Assembly: GCF_017591435.1 (NCBI RefSeq)
Contig: NC_059296.1
Coordinates: forward strand, 13,696,938 to 13,760,937
DNA from: Portunus trituberculatus
Lineage: Eukaryota > Arthropoda > Malacostraca > Decapoda > Portunidae
Reading direction: 5' to 3'
DNA length: 64,000 nt
The position numbers and the translations under genes are program-made. Shown piece after piece: positions 51,256 through 64,000 of the stretch; position 1 is the stretch's first letter, and the number at the start of each line of letters is the position of its first letter. Under the pieces are notes generated by a model. It worked only from the letters and a program-made list of their open reading frames with translations. It did not search any database and was not told where the DNA came from.

Positions 51256-53190
51256 TTAATTTGGTCAAAAAAATTGAAAAATTGGAAACTTGGTACTTGG
51301 GTTCGTCTCTGGAGAGGGAAGCCATGGCTGAAGTTGCCAGGCGCATAACGCACTGCTTACCTGGTAATGGCGGGTTTAAAGGGCCGGCCCTTTAAATACC
51401 CAAGCGCATACGCCTTTTTCTTCTAGTCTTTGTTTTGCTTGTATTTATTTCCTTTTTTGAGCTGTTTTATTTTTTTTTTTTTGCGTGATGTACTTGTACG
51501 ATAGTTTAGGATCAGGCAGTGAGGGTGAGGAAGATGCTAAATCCTCAGTACCAATTGATACAGTGCGCGTGCCTGCAGCCTACCTGTTGATCGTACTTTA
51601 CACGTGTTGAGTCCCCAAATTGTGACAATGCCACGTGTAAGTGGTAAAAGAAAGACTCAGGTTTTCATACTAGATATATATAACCTATCAGTGATATGTT
51701 ATATATTCTAATATGATAATAACAGGGGACCAGGAGCCTGTAAGGCTGACAGGCAAGTGAGAGCTCACCATTCAGAGAGGCTATATAGACGACATTCCCA
51801 TGATGTAACATGGCCTGAAACTATCTAAACAGCCACTACCAGCCTCCAAGCAGTTGTCAAGGGATTATGTAAGTACATATCTGAGTTTGGTATATATTGG
51901 AGTGAGTTATGTGGGGGTTTTGAAGATGTTCACAGAAAATGCGTTTTCTCGACTTTCAGTTTTTCAGCATATATTGTTGAATAACTTTTTCAGTAATTGG
52001 TCAATTTCAAAATTTTTGCAGCAAAATGATCAACAACCTCATCTTAACAAATGCCAGCATGATAATGCATGAACTCACTCAAATAAATTTACAACAGGCT
52101 TATAAACTCAAATTTTTTTATAAAAAAAAAAGGTAACAATTTGGCGTGTAATGAAATTTTTATAACATAGGTTATGTGTATGCCGATGCTAACATTTATT
52201 TGTTGTTATGTATATTATATGTGGTTAAGAGGAAATTGCCACACTGTTATTAGTTTTGATTTTATAATGGTATTTTGAATTATTTTCTTATCGCCGAAAA
52301 AATATTTATTGCAAAAAAACTACGCCACATTTCTGTACCAAATTAACACTGAAGATGTACACCATAAACGTACACCTTGTGTATAAATATTATTGAATTC
52401 AGTGAAAAAATAGCAATGGGAGAGCCAAAAAACCGATATTGATATCGAGTCATCGAATTACCACCTTCACAGGATCATGTGGTACCACTGGTATGACTTT
52501 GTGTCAAATCAGTGGATCAAATCTGGGAAACTGATTTGAGGCCGATTACCAACATAATCCGTCAACACCAACTGCGGCTATATGGGCATGATGTGGCATG
52601 CTACCTGGAAACTGATCCTGCATATCAGGTTGTTTCCGAAAGGGACAACCCAGCATAAAGGAGGCCAAGGGTATGTCCATGGAACTCATGGCTGTGGCAA
52701 GTTGATGTTTCTTGGTAGGAGTTACTTGGCACAGGAAGGGAGCCTGCATGGAGACTTGTGAGGTGTGACCACCTGGAGTGGCGCCATAGGGTAGGTGAGG
52801 TGATGTGGTCTCCGGCTTATGCCTCCCATGATTGAATTCAGCGGTGGTCATTTTGTTTACACTTATAGAGGAAACACACAGATGGGGTCCAGATGGGAAG
52901 GGCAGACAGGGGAATCCCCTGCCTGGCCTGCAGTGCTGCCAAATATGCATTTTAATCTTCAGTACCATGAGGCATTTTCATATTCTTTCTGGTTACTGTT
53001 TGGTGATTTTATACAGCTTCAGAAACTTATGTGGGGATTAGATTAGTAAAGATTGTGTGTAGCCATTAATCTTTTCACCTCCATAGACCCTTCCTAATGC
53101 AAATAAGATTGTCTAATCATATCCAGAAATCAACGTGAAATGTATCTCATTACTGAAGGGGTTAACGTTGCCTGATCCATTTAGGCCTAT
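51256..53190. other. Unassigned sequence
   Basis: A frame at about 51486-51600 begins MYLYDSLGSGSEGEEDAKSS and then hits stops; it is acidic like some transposase N-termini but has no family match. The rest shows nothing recognisable. Confidence 0.4.
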
Positions 53191-53193
53191 ATA

Positions 53194-53316
<123 letters not shown>

Positions 53317-53651
53317 CTATTTAGTCTGGAAAAATGAGGGTTGAGTGTATTAATGTCATTACATATGTGTATATATGATACACCAACAAGTAAGTACATG
53401 CACATTTGTATGTATGTATGCATGTATGTACATATGCATGTATGTCAACTCCTTACTTAATGAAGTTGTTTCCCTACCTATATTTCAAACAATAGTGACA
53501 TCTATCATCCTATTTTTATCGTAGTCGTTGTTAGCTACAGCTGCTTCTGACATAGCCTGGCTGGCCTGCCTGCTTGCCATCTTTATCTCCCCATTCACAC
53601 CCACCTTACCATCCATCCCTTTTCCTCTCCTCCATGCTTCTCATTCACCCC

Positions 53652-54765
<1,114 letters not shown>

Positions 54766-54841
<76 letters not shown>
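54766..54841 (+). repeat. (TA)n array left of a Tigger MITE
   Basis: A TA array of about 76 bp ending 11 bp before the element at 54853. Confidence 0.95.
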
Positions 54842-54852
<11 letters not shown>

Positions 54853-55546
54853 CCGGTAACTCAATTTACGCGTGTTTGATTTACGCGTTTTTGTTTTAAC
54901 GCGACCAAAAAAATATTAGATTTGCACGATCAGTTTGCTTATACGCGATTTGGCCCAACTGCATTTTCAAACTCTGCGCCAGACGTAATTTCAAACCGCG
55001 CGCCAGAGAGTTCCACAGCTGGCCGATAGGTGGGAGCTCCGCTCTTCTCGTGCCTCATTTGCAGTCTGTCAGCACTGAGTACAGACGGAATCTCTTCAAT
55101 CTGCCTATAATTCACCAAGATGACCCCAAAACGTCCTTCATCTTCTTCTGCATGTGGGATTATTTTTGATAAGTGGATTTTTGATAAAGTGGTATAGCTC
55201 AGAGGAAGATGGTGACTGACTGTGGTGTGAGTGGTGAAGGCAGTGATGCAGTGAGTGTTGTGTTTACGTATTCTTTTTGTCGTTTTCTCTTATTATTTTT
55301 TGCTTTCTCTTATTTCTTGCTTTTCTCTTTATTTTAAATACACTCCTAGTATTTAGAATGGTATATAATAAAACATGTTAATTTAGCCAAATGAATAGAG
55401 TATTATGTACGAATCTTTTTGGACCACATCCCGCATCCCCCCTATTATCTATTGTTTCTTATGAGAATTACATGTTTGTTTTATGCGAATTTTGATATAT
55501 GTGATGCCTCTTGGAACGCATCTATCGCGTAAATTGAGAGTTACCC

Positions 55547-55547
<1 letters not shown>
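54853..55547 (+). mobile_element. Tigger-like MITE inserted in a (TA)n array
   Basis: Ends CCGGTAACTCAATTTACGCG and the inverse CGCGTAAATTGAGAGTTACC CG, with TA on both sides and (TA)n arrays flanking left and right. Internal ATG near 55120 encodes MTPKRPSSSSACG, a Tigger-type N-terminus, after which the frame stops. 695 bp. Confidence 0.85.

Positions 55548-55628
<81 letters not shown>
55548..55628 (+). repeat. (TA)n array right of a Tigger MITE
   Basis: The continuation of the array at 54766-54841 if the MITE is removed. Confidence 0.95.
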
Positions 55629-55639
<11 letters not shown>

Positions 55640-55640
<1 letters not shown>

Positions 55641-56900
55641 ACACACATGGTGCTGTAGTGGATGAAGTGGATAAAGATGATGACAATGTAATGTTATCAT
55701 CAGAGTCTATTTCAACTTTTTATTAATTTGTATAATTAATTTTGCAATGCCACTTGAAGTTGAGATTTGATAATGTAATAATTTTTCATCTATTATTTTT
55801 CAGTTCTGTCATCCATGAAATGGTTGAGTGCTTCACCCATTAACAATATGAAGATCATAACAGATAAAGTAAAACATTCTTCTCATACTGTTACATCACT
55901 CAAGCATAGACTGTTCCAGCTGCTGTCACAGAACTATTGCATGTATTGATATCTATGAGGACATTGCAAGATTGTTAAGGATAATATTCATTTTAGAAAT
56001 TTAGAAACAAAAAGCATCTGGAGCATTCCTATGGGTTTTATTTGCTTCACATTTGTTTGAAATCTTGGCACATGCTTTACACTTTCACATAAGCTGAATT
56101 TTCACTACTGCACTTACATCATAGTTTGCACATGCTGTTAATGTCTATGGATGGCTTAGATGCAAGAACATGAAGGAGTTAGACTAAGATGAAAGGCATT
56201 CTTTTCAGGGACTGTTCCAGAGGAGTTTTGTTAAATAATTAAATATTCTCTAAAAACCTATGCTTAAGATGTTATGAGCAAAAATATGACTAAGAAAAAT
56301 TCAGGCAACAGAGAACACCTGCCTGGTGAGAAAAATTAAGTGATGAATACAAATTAGATAAAATATTTTCTTTTCCATTCTATTCCAAGTGCACCAACAA
56401 TTTTTTGAGCTTTGAATAATTTGAAGAGACACGGCTTATATACTGACAAAAATATCCATGATAGCTCTTATATTGTACGAGTCATTTGAGGAGTTGTCCA
56501 AGTCGTTTGAGTCCTCCAGCCTGTGTTGTGGCACTGCTGACACAAAGATCAGTGTTTAATTTACACTGCTGATTTGGCAAGAGTGTCTCCCTCAGCTTTC
56601 TCTCACTCTGTATCCCTCATTTCCTTTGTAGCTAATTCTACTATGGATTCTAAGGACAAGGCTGTGTCTTCCACTTCATTTAGGAAGTTAATGATGCTGT
56701 CAGTGATAAACAAAATAGGTATCTGCTAAACAGGACAATGAGGGATGTGTGAGCCATGATGAGCTCATGATGCGGTATGTGTGTGTGCACAGTATTTAAT
56801 TTTGTCTTATTCCTTGCTCTCTCTCTCCATGATGATAGTGGTTAGAAGTTTTGATAATTTGTTAGTTGGTTTGATAGCACACAAACAAGTAAGAAATGCT
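55640..56900. other. Unassigned sequence
   Basis: AT-rich with no recognisable coding or repeat structure. Confidence 0.5.
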
Positions 56901-56904
56901 TTGA

Positions 56905-57470
56905 AATACCATTAATATGTTCCAGCCTCCCTAAAAAGAGCATCCCAATTTTCTTTATTTTACATATTTTTAAGTTGAAACAGGTATTTATAAATAATAA
57001 TTATTGTATAGAAACATAATAAAACATAACAAAAGAGAATATAGATAGATAACCTAATCTTATATTTATCTCAAGAGGGGTGCATTCCACCAGAAGTTGC
57101 CCTGCTGCATCCCCACTCTCACTTCCAACTGTCGATCAGCTAAAGTGTACAAATATGTCCACCCACAGAAGACTGACTGCTCTTATAATGACAAAAGAGC
57201 TCATTGACAACCCAATCTTTCTAGGTTTATGATTATGGCTTCTTCCAAAAATGGGAAAAAGAAGGGTGTTATAGGTATAGCTTATCAAGAAACGTAAAAT
57301 ATTTTTGCATCAAGAGAAACTAGACATCATAGCCAAGATTGAGGCTGGTGAGAAGTTCCATGAAGTAGGCAGACTTTACTCTATTAATGAATCCACAGTG
57401 CGTAACATGCTGAAATGTAAAGGTGCCATTAAGAACGCAGTGCAGGAATGATTGATATGTAGGCCCTTAT
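56905..57470 (+). mobile_element. Tigger fragment with transposase N-terminus
   Basis: The left part repeats the inside of the 38627-39073 MITE (GCCTCCCTAAAAAGAGCATC, then TATTTATAAATAATAATTAT). The right part encodes FLHQEKLDIIAKIEAGEKFH then EVGRLYSINESTVRNMLKCK, the pogo HTH. This links that MITE family to a coding Tigger. Ends undefined. Confidence 0.75.
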
Positions 57471-57610
57471 GGGTGGGTCTCAAGGGTCAGTCATGTTGAG
57501 TCCCAGTCCCAATCTTATTTATAACATAGGGTTCTATTATTCTGTTAATGCGTTTTCGATATATGCGCACATTTTCTCGGTCCCTTTCCTGTGCATTAAG
57601 AGAGGACCCC

Positions 57611-57765
<155 letters not shown>

Positions 57766-57884
57766 GATATATATACACACTTTTTTTGTTCAACATTCTT
57801 ACTTCCTAATAACTTGTCTGATGCATGTTTCTTTTATTCTTATAACTAGTCTGTTTCTTGTATTAAAGTTACTCATTTGGACAG

Positions 57885-58007
57885 GGGTGGCTGGAGTGGG
57901 TGGCAGGTGGAGAGAAAGTCTTCCAGATCTCGAATATGAGTCGGCAGAAGCGAGTCATCATGGCTGTGATCATCTTTGGCTCCTTCATGTATATTGTTTT
58001 AACCCAG
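57885..58007 (+). CDS. Probable first coding exon of a type II membrane protein
   Basis: An acceptor-like ATTTGGACAG precedes 57885 and a donor GTAAAA follows 58007. ATG at 57936 opens MSRQKRVIMAVIIFGSFMYI then VLTQ, 24 codons ending in phase 0. A short basic N-terminus followed by about 16 hydrophobic residues is the signal-anchor layout of Golgi glycosyltransferases and sulfotransferases and of other type II proteins. The family is not identified. Later exons would lie beyond the following transposon-filled intron, which extends past the window. The first 51 nt would be 5' UTR. Confidence 0.5.
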
Positions 58008-58139
58008 GTAAAATCTGATAACAGTTCTCAATTCCACTGAGTTTTTTTGTCAAATGCTTAACTTAAATATTTTAAGTTACAAAATTTTTTCTATGCAATA
58101 TATTTATTTAGCACTATGTGATGAACTTTTAAAGAGTAA

Positions 58140-58299
<160 letters not shown>

Positions 58300-60912
58300 A
58301 CACAAAATAAGGGAAAAGGGGGAGGAGGAGTGCTAATAATGGTTCATGATAATATATGTGTGGAGAAAGTGCAATATGGGGATGGTATGGTGGAAATAAT
58401 GGGAGTAATAATCAAAACAGGAATTGAGAAAAAAAGGAAAATCATAGTTACGTATGTGCCACCTAAGACAAATACATGGGGAACTGAGGAACATAATGAT
58501 ATGCAAAGAGAGATGATTAAGTGCTTAGATAATATGGTAAGAAGAGATGGAAAAATACTATTACTAGGAGACTTTAACTGGAAAAGAGTAAACTGGAGAG
58601 GGATGAAAGTAATAGGTAATGCTGGACAATTGAGTGAGGAGGTGTTACACTTGACTATGGCAAATACAATGGATCAATGAGTGGAAGAGTCAACATGGTA
58701 TAGGGGGAAAGAAGAACCATTGTTGCTTGCCCTAGTATTCACAAAGAAGCCAGAGCCCCCTCCCAGCATACAATACCTTAGTCCAATGGGAAGAAGTGAT
58801 CATGTAACATTAAAGTTGGAAATGCAGGAAGAGAATGGGATAAGATACAGATAAGACTAAAAAAAAAAAAGAGATTAAATTATACAAGAGCAGATTTTGA
58901 AATGCAAAGAAAATTTTTTGCTGATATTGAATGGAGGAACATTATGAATAGAAGGACAATACAGGGAAAATATGAAATATTCCTACAGAAATATAATGAA
59001 GGAATAAAGAAAAGTATACATGCTTGGTTCAATGCTAGATGTATAGAAGCTACAAAGGCAAAAGATAAACCTTGGAAGAAACTCAAAAAGCTGAGAAATG
59101 AAAACAAGATAGCAGTATAAGGATGCAAGAGAAGAATATATTAGAGTAAGGAGAGAGGAAGAAAGAAACTTTGATAAAGATGTGGTGCAAAAAAAGCAAA
59201 GATGATGCCAAGTTTTCTACAAATTTATAAATGGTAAGATGAAGAATATGGAAACAATAGAAAAAATAATCAAAGGAGGGATGACATACCAAACGACAAA
59301 GGATACAAGTGAAATAATGAATGAAATAATAAATGAAAGCTTCAAAACTGTGTTCACTGAAGAAGAGGAATGTGCAGAACCAAGCAGGAGTGCAGGAAAT
59401 CATAGAGCACAAAGACGATACTGGAAGACTACTAGATAATTTGGATGTCAGAAAAGCAATGGGGCTAGATGGTGTATCAGGCTGGCCACTAAAGGAATGT
59501 AAAGAGCAGCTGTTAAATCCAATTTGGGAAATGGTTACAAGCTCTTTAAAAGAAGGGGAGAGTACCACTGGAATGGAAGAGCCAGCATAATCCCAATATT
59601 CAAAGGAGGAAAGTCAACTGAGCCATTAAATTAGACAGGTGTCACTTACAAGTGTTGTGGGGAAGATATGTGAAATTGTTATCAAAGAAAAATAGGTTCA
59701 ATATCTGGAAGAACAAGTTATATCAAACAGACAATTTGGATTCAGGACAGAATGGTCATGTGTGTCGAACTTTAAGTTTTTACCCAAGAGTAATAGAAGG
59801 ACTGGAGAGTAGAGATGGTTGAGTGGACACAGTATACCTGGATATAAAAAGGCTTTTGATAAAGTCCCTCATGGCAGAATACTTTGGGAGCTAGAGAGCA
59901 TAGGAGGACTAACAGGAACTTTGTTAGATTGGATAAGGACAGAGATAACAACCGTGATCAAAGATACATACTCATCTTGGGGTAAAGTAACAAGTGGAGT
60001 GCCACAAGGGTCAGTGTTAGCCCCATTATGTTCCAGGTATATGTAAATGACATTCAAAATGGGGTAAACAGTTATATTAATTTGTTTGCTGATGATGCAA
60101 AATTGCTAAGAGTAATCAAAACCGAGAGGACTGTTTGCTGCTGCAGGAAGATATAAACAAAATCTACAAGTGGAGTAAGAAGTGGAAATTGGAGTTCAGT
60201 GCCAAGAAATGTCATGTAATGGAATTAGGAAAGAATAAGAGAAGACTGGTATAGAACTATCTGATGGGAGAGGAACAAATAATGAAGACTGAGGAGGAAA
60301 AAGATCTGGGAGTGATTATACAGGAAAATCTGAACCCCAAAAAACACATAAGTAATGTATTTGGATTAGCATATAAACTGTTGACTAATATTAGAGTGGC
60401 ATTTCAATTCATGGACAAAGATATGATGAAAAATTATCACGAGCATATGTCCTAAGCTGGAATAGTATGCAGCAGTGTTGTGGTCACTGAGCTCAAAAAA
60501 AAGATATAAGAAGATTAGAATGGATCCAGAAGATAGGTATAAAGATAGTGCCAGAACTAAAGGACCTAACATATGAAGAAAGGCTGAAGGAAATGGGACT
60601 GCCAACCTTACAAGATAGAAGAGAATGAGGAGACCTAATACAATGTATAAAATAGTAAATGGCATTGAAATAATAGACAAGGAAGACCTGGTGCTGGTGA
60701 CAGAAGAAGCTGGAAGAACAAGAGGACATGCAAAGATTAGGATGGGGCAGTGTGTGAAGGATATTGGAAAATACAGTTTTCCATATAGCGGAATGCATTG
60801 AGTGATTAAGTTGTTACAGCAATTAATGTGCATATCTTTAAAGAAAAACTGGATAAATGGAGACATGGAGACAAGACATTTTCAGCCTCGCTCGAACCTT
60901 GTACAATACTAG

Positions 60913-60914
<2 letters not shown>
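58300..60914 (+). mobile_element. CR1-like LINE, second long copy, 5' truncated in the endonuclease
   Basis: Starts AAGGGAAAAGGGGGAGGAGG, equivalent to about 11485 in the first copy, so ORF1 and the 5' UTR are absent. Contains endonuclease, RT and C-terminal domain and ends ACTAGGTAACACACAC. It lies in the putative first intron of the membrane-protein gene. Confidence 0.88.
58316..60800 (+). pseudogene. LINE ORF2, endonuclease-reverse transcriptase (broken)
   Basis: The endonuclease retains VLIMVHDNICVEKVQYGDGM, KIIVTYVPPKTNTW, ILLLGDFNWKRVNW and, after a stop, SPMGRSDHVTL, so its catalytic Asp, Asn and His motifs can be read. RT shows YKKAFDKVPHGRILWELESI, SGVPQGSVLAP and LFADDAKLL. Multiple frameshifts and stops disable it. 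Better preserved than the copy at 11.5-14 kb. Confidence 0.8.

Positions 60915-60982
<68 letters not shown>
60915..60982 (+). repeat. (AC)n between two LINEs
   Basis: Joins the 3' terminus of one LINE (TAGGTAACACAC) to the 5' end of the next in the same orientation. Confidence 0.95.
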
Positions 60983-60985
<3 letters not shown>

Positions 60986-61020
60986 TAGCAAAGAAAATGA
61001 GAGAGAGATGGAACAAGGTA

Positions 61021-63218
61021 CAGTGGAGACTCAATACTCGAACTTAATTAGTTCCAAATGGTTGTTCGAGTATTAAAAAGTTCGACTATTGATACATATA
61101 AATCAGATAATTTGTTCCAATCCTAGCAAAACCTCAAGTTTATAAAAATTTCAACGTACAGTGGTGCCTTGGAATACAAACTTAATCTGTTCAAAATTTT
61201 GTTCTTACTCCAAAATGTTCTTACTCCAAAGTATGAAAATACATGTATTCTTATGGAAGAAATTATAATTCATTCCAAACCACCTCCCAAGACCAAAAAT
61301 TTTTTATTTTTCACCTAATTTCTTACTTTTTGCATACTATTACTATATATACTATGACTACTATTATGCTATAACTATAAAAGATAGGAAAATAAAGCAG
61401 GAAAGTAAGCAAAATGTAATATAATGAAAATTCAACTTGTCGTGGTCAAAAACAAGCGTCGCCACATCCTCTTCATGTGACTCCATCAAGCCAGCACCAC
61501 ACACTCTTGTATAAGCCGATAAACTTTTCTTTGATATACTGCATTCATTATGGAAAATAAATCAGGGAAGTAAGCAAATTGTAATATGAAAATTCAACTT
61601 CATGGTCAGAAACAAGTGTCAACACATCCTCTTTAGATGACTCCATCAAGCCAGCACTATGCATTCTTATCTAAACCAATAACGAGATAAAAATAACGAT
61701 TCCCATGTTGTCATGCATTATTATATGTTTCTGAACTGCTTACTTATCCATGGAAATACATGTATATCTTATATCTCACCAAAAAATACATAAAAAATGA
61801 TAGAATACAGCATACTGACATAAAGTGCTCTCACCATCCTCATGCTTGGCACCCTCACACCTACAAAAACATATCCTTGTAAAATCTGATACATGTTTGG
61901 CTAAGTGTCCACCATCTTGAAAACAATGGGCCAATGACAGGCCTCGATATATGACAGATAAACTCAAGCATAAACAAACTGTGCGGCATAAAGGAGTGCA
62001 CACGGTCCAGATAGGCTTCTGAAAAGCGCACTGATCATGCCTGACAGGCTGATGGGCTCTAATGTAAAAGCCACGATTGTGCCTGGTGGGCTATAAGGGT
62101 TAGGGCTTTTGATTCATGAGCTGGATACTCTCTCTTCCCCTCGAATCTTCTAGAATCTTCCATACGTTTGTCTGTATGTCTTGTGACCACATGTGCTGCT
62201 ACACTAGGCAATGATCTTAATAACTAAAAAAACTTAATATTGTTATCCGCGACACTACAAAACAACAACCAAACAACTGCAAACAACAGTCCTGAGGCAC
62301 TGAGGCAGTGTGGTGCCCCAGCATGCAGTCAGCTGATCACACAATTTGTTCACTGCATTTGTTATTGTTTGCACTCCAGAGCAAAATTTGTCCTCCAATG
62401 CAAAAAAAAAAATTTTTGTTTGTAATCCAAATTGTTCGTACTCAAAAGCGTTCATACTCCAAGGTACCACTGTATTTTTTTACAATTTTAATTTGTACAT
62501 ACCGTAAGTAAAGGCTGGTGATGGATAACTTAGAGGAGGAAGGGAGAAGGGTGGGGAGGAGGAGGGAGGTCACCGGAGGATGAGTCACCATCCATGAAAA
62601 CGTCTTTTGTAACTTTTCTCCTGGTGTGATTCCTGTAAATCCACTAATGGAGTGCTGTGGCTCATTAACACTTGTACTCTCATGAGATTCCTTATTTTCA
62701 TCACTACTAAGCCTCTCTGGTGTCATCATAAGTTTCTAAATGAAAAAACTACCAACAGAATGCAGAAGATTGTTGTTTATATCAAGACTACGATAGGACT
62801 AGTGATGCACACCACCATCTGGTATACCGGTATTGCAGTAATACCGGTATTACCAGTAATATGGCATCAAAATGGTACAGTGGCAGCTGCGAGAAGGGAG
62901 ATGATTGAGCTTAGTATACGACCAAATTTGCGGCCGTTTGATTACCAGATATTTTCACCACTAATAAGCCTTTGGTGTTAATGTAAGTTTATAAATGAAA
63001 AAACACAGCTAGAATGCAGGAAAATGCTATTCTGATGACAGTGGCAGCACAAGTCACAACTGGTGGAGGGGGAAGGGTGGATGCCAGGGAGCCTTTGTTT
63101 ACAACCACGGGTGTGGACGTTCGACTATCAGGTATTTTTTTGAGTATTAAATTGAACTTTTGCGTTCGAATATTGAAAAGTTCGAGTATTTAGATGTTCG
63201 AGTATTGAGTCTCCACTG
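61021..63218. mobile_element. Tc1/mariner-type MITE carrying a second MITE
   Basis: Ends CAGTGGAGACTCAATACTCG at 61021 and the complementary CGAGTATTGAGTCTCCACTG ending at 63218, flanked by TA on both sides. Removing the inner MITE leaves about 0.9 kb. A block at about 62695-62770 recurs imperfectly at about 62950-63025. No coding frame. Confidence 0.93.
61159..62472. mobile_element. 1.3-kb Tigger MITE, copy B
   Basis: Ends CAGTGGTGCCTTGGAATACA and the inverse CTCCAAGGTACCACTG, with TA on both sides (61157-61158, 62473-62474). Collinear with copy A (42503-43821), including the 165-bp internal duplication (GGAAAATAAA at 61387 and 61552). Confidence 0.93.
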
Positions 63219-63236
63219 TAGTGCTGCCAGACTTAT

Positions 63237-63976
63237 GATGGACCAGCGGTACATTGAAACTCCTGTTGGACTAAGGAAACTAACTGAGGATATTATGGAC
63301 AAAGATTTTTCTGGATTCAGGGATGAAAGAGGTAGTATGAGAAGGTTGATCAGTGTAGAAAGTGAGTTAAGGTACATGAAGGAAGTGATGTCGAGTCTAA
63401 TGGACAAACAGGGCATACTGTCAATGGAAAACATAGAGCTGAAATTGAGATTGATAGAATGTGAGAAGGTCAGTGCAATCAGTCAAGGATCAAAAGAAGA
63501 GATACAAGAAATAAAGAAACAAAATGACGTACTAAAAGCCACATGCCAAGACTACGAAAATTCCTTAAGAAGCTTACAGGTTAAGGTGCAGGATGGGATT
63601 GTGGACTGGGTAGAAGGTAGATTAGGTGAAAACAAGCTGAGTGAACTATGAAATGAATGGAAGCAGGAACAGGAAGAGGAAAAAGTAAAATTTTCGGAGG
63701 TTGTAAAGAGACAAATTCAGGAAAATGCGAGTCACTGTAATTCAAGTAATTAAAGAGAAAGAAGACCTGGTGCAGGATACAGTGGATAAGAGAAAAAGCT
63801 TTGTGATTTTTGGGATGAAGGAAAGAAAAATCCAAATAACTTCAAGAGAACGTGAAGAGAAAGAATTGGCCAAATCAGTTATCAAACAAGTTCAAGACAG
63901 CACACAAGAACTAGACCAGGAGGTGGAGGAAGTGATCAGGCTAGGAAGATACAGTGAAGGGGTAGGAGACCAATGA
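63237..63976 (+). pseudogene. LINE ORF1, coiled-coil protein
   Basis: Reads MDQRYIETPVGLRKLTEDIM then a long Glu/Lys-rich coiled coil (IKKQNDVLKATCQDYENSLR). It stops at about 63649 and continues in other frames to FVIFGMKERK and EVIRLGRYSEG. Homologous to 10270-11103 but without the (GA)n expansion. Confidence 0.75.
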
Positions 63977-64000
63977 AAGTGAGAATGAGATTCCAAATGG

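Larger units (their letters stand above)
60983..64000 (+). mobile_element. CR1-like LINE 5' part, interrupted by a nested MITE pair
   Basis: The 5' leader (GAAAATGAGAGAGAGATGGA) matches the leader of the 10-kb LINE (TAATGGAGGGAGAGACAGAT). It breaks at 61020 and resumes GTGCTGCCAGACTTATG after 63218, matching GGTGCTGCCAAGTCTAG of the other copy. It continues past the right edge. Confidence 0.8.

Noticed and set aside
52546..52968. 140-codon minus-strand frame
   Set aside because: Composition looks random (His, Pro, Met rich), with no domain and no second copy to test; kept as unassigned sequence.

Overview
This is a eukaryotic nuclear window, best explained as an arthropod and most likely a decapod crustacean. 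That inference rests on a protein gene cut into short exons by clean GT/AG introns, an extreme density of (AC)n, (GA)n and (TA)n microsatellites, and a dense load of pogo/Tigger, hAT, PIF/Harbinger, DIRS and CR1-like elements. No species can be named from the sequence alone. There are no operons, CRISPR arrays or prokaryotic signals.

1-18.1 kb: the one clearly recognisable host gene, on the + strand, is cytosolic purine 5'-nucleotidase (NT5C2, cN-II). Ten exons between 1006 and 16707 join without any phase error into 1508 nt, which gives 501 residues plus stop. The start codon and the exon(s) with the catalytic Asp pair lie upstream of the window. The introns hold a PIF/Harbinger element carrying a MADF-domain remnant (169-790), a CR1-like LINE 3' end, a tRNA-derived SINE and one long decayed LINE (10095-14120). 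The 3' UTR has several AATAAA signals.

18.4-33.7 kb: a graveyard of transposons. It holds a hAT transposase C-terminus, a minus-strand DIRS-like retrotransposon (tyrosine-recombinase class) whose gag-like frame is split by a hAT MITE with a perfect 8-bp target duplication, three tandem ~1.05-kb repeats, a BED-finger hAT N-terminus, two broken PIF/Harbinger transposases and several LINE pieces on both strands.

33.7-49.1 kb: mostly unassigned sequence interleaved with pogo/Tigger elements. The centrepiece is at 43.9-47.1 kb. A short Tigger-like element sits inside one (TA)n array, and a second Tigger (44283-46733) with complete terminal inverted repeats, TA duplication and an uninterrupted 649-codon DDD transposase is inserted in its coding region. 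Three related 0.9-kb Tigger deletion derivatives lie at 36.7, 40.9 and 48.2 kb.

49.1-64 kb: a CR1-like LINE with an exact 137-bp tandem triplication, an RTE-like fragment, long (CT)n and (TA)n arrays, more Tigger derivatives, and a probable first coding exon of a second host gene (57885-58007, a type II membrane-anchor N-terminus). These are followed by two LINEs head to tail across an (AC)n array; the second LINE is split by a MITE that is itself split by a MITE.

NT5C2 is the only gene whose pathway (IMP/GMP dephosphorylation in the cytosol) can be stated. The rest is the insertion history of mobile DNA, readable from target duplications and nesting order.
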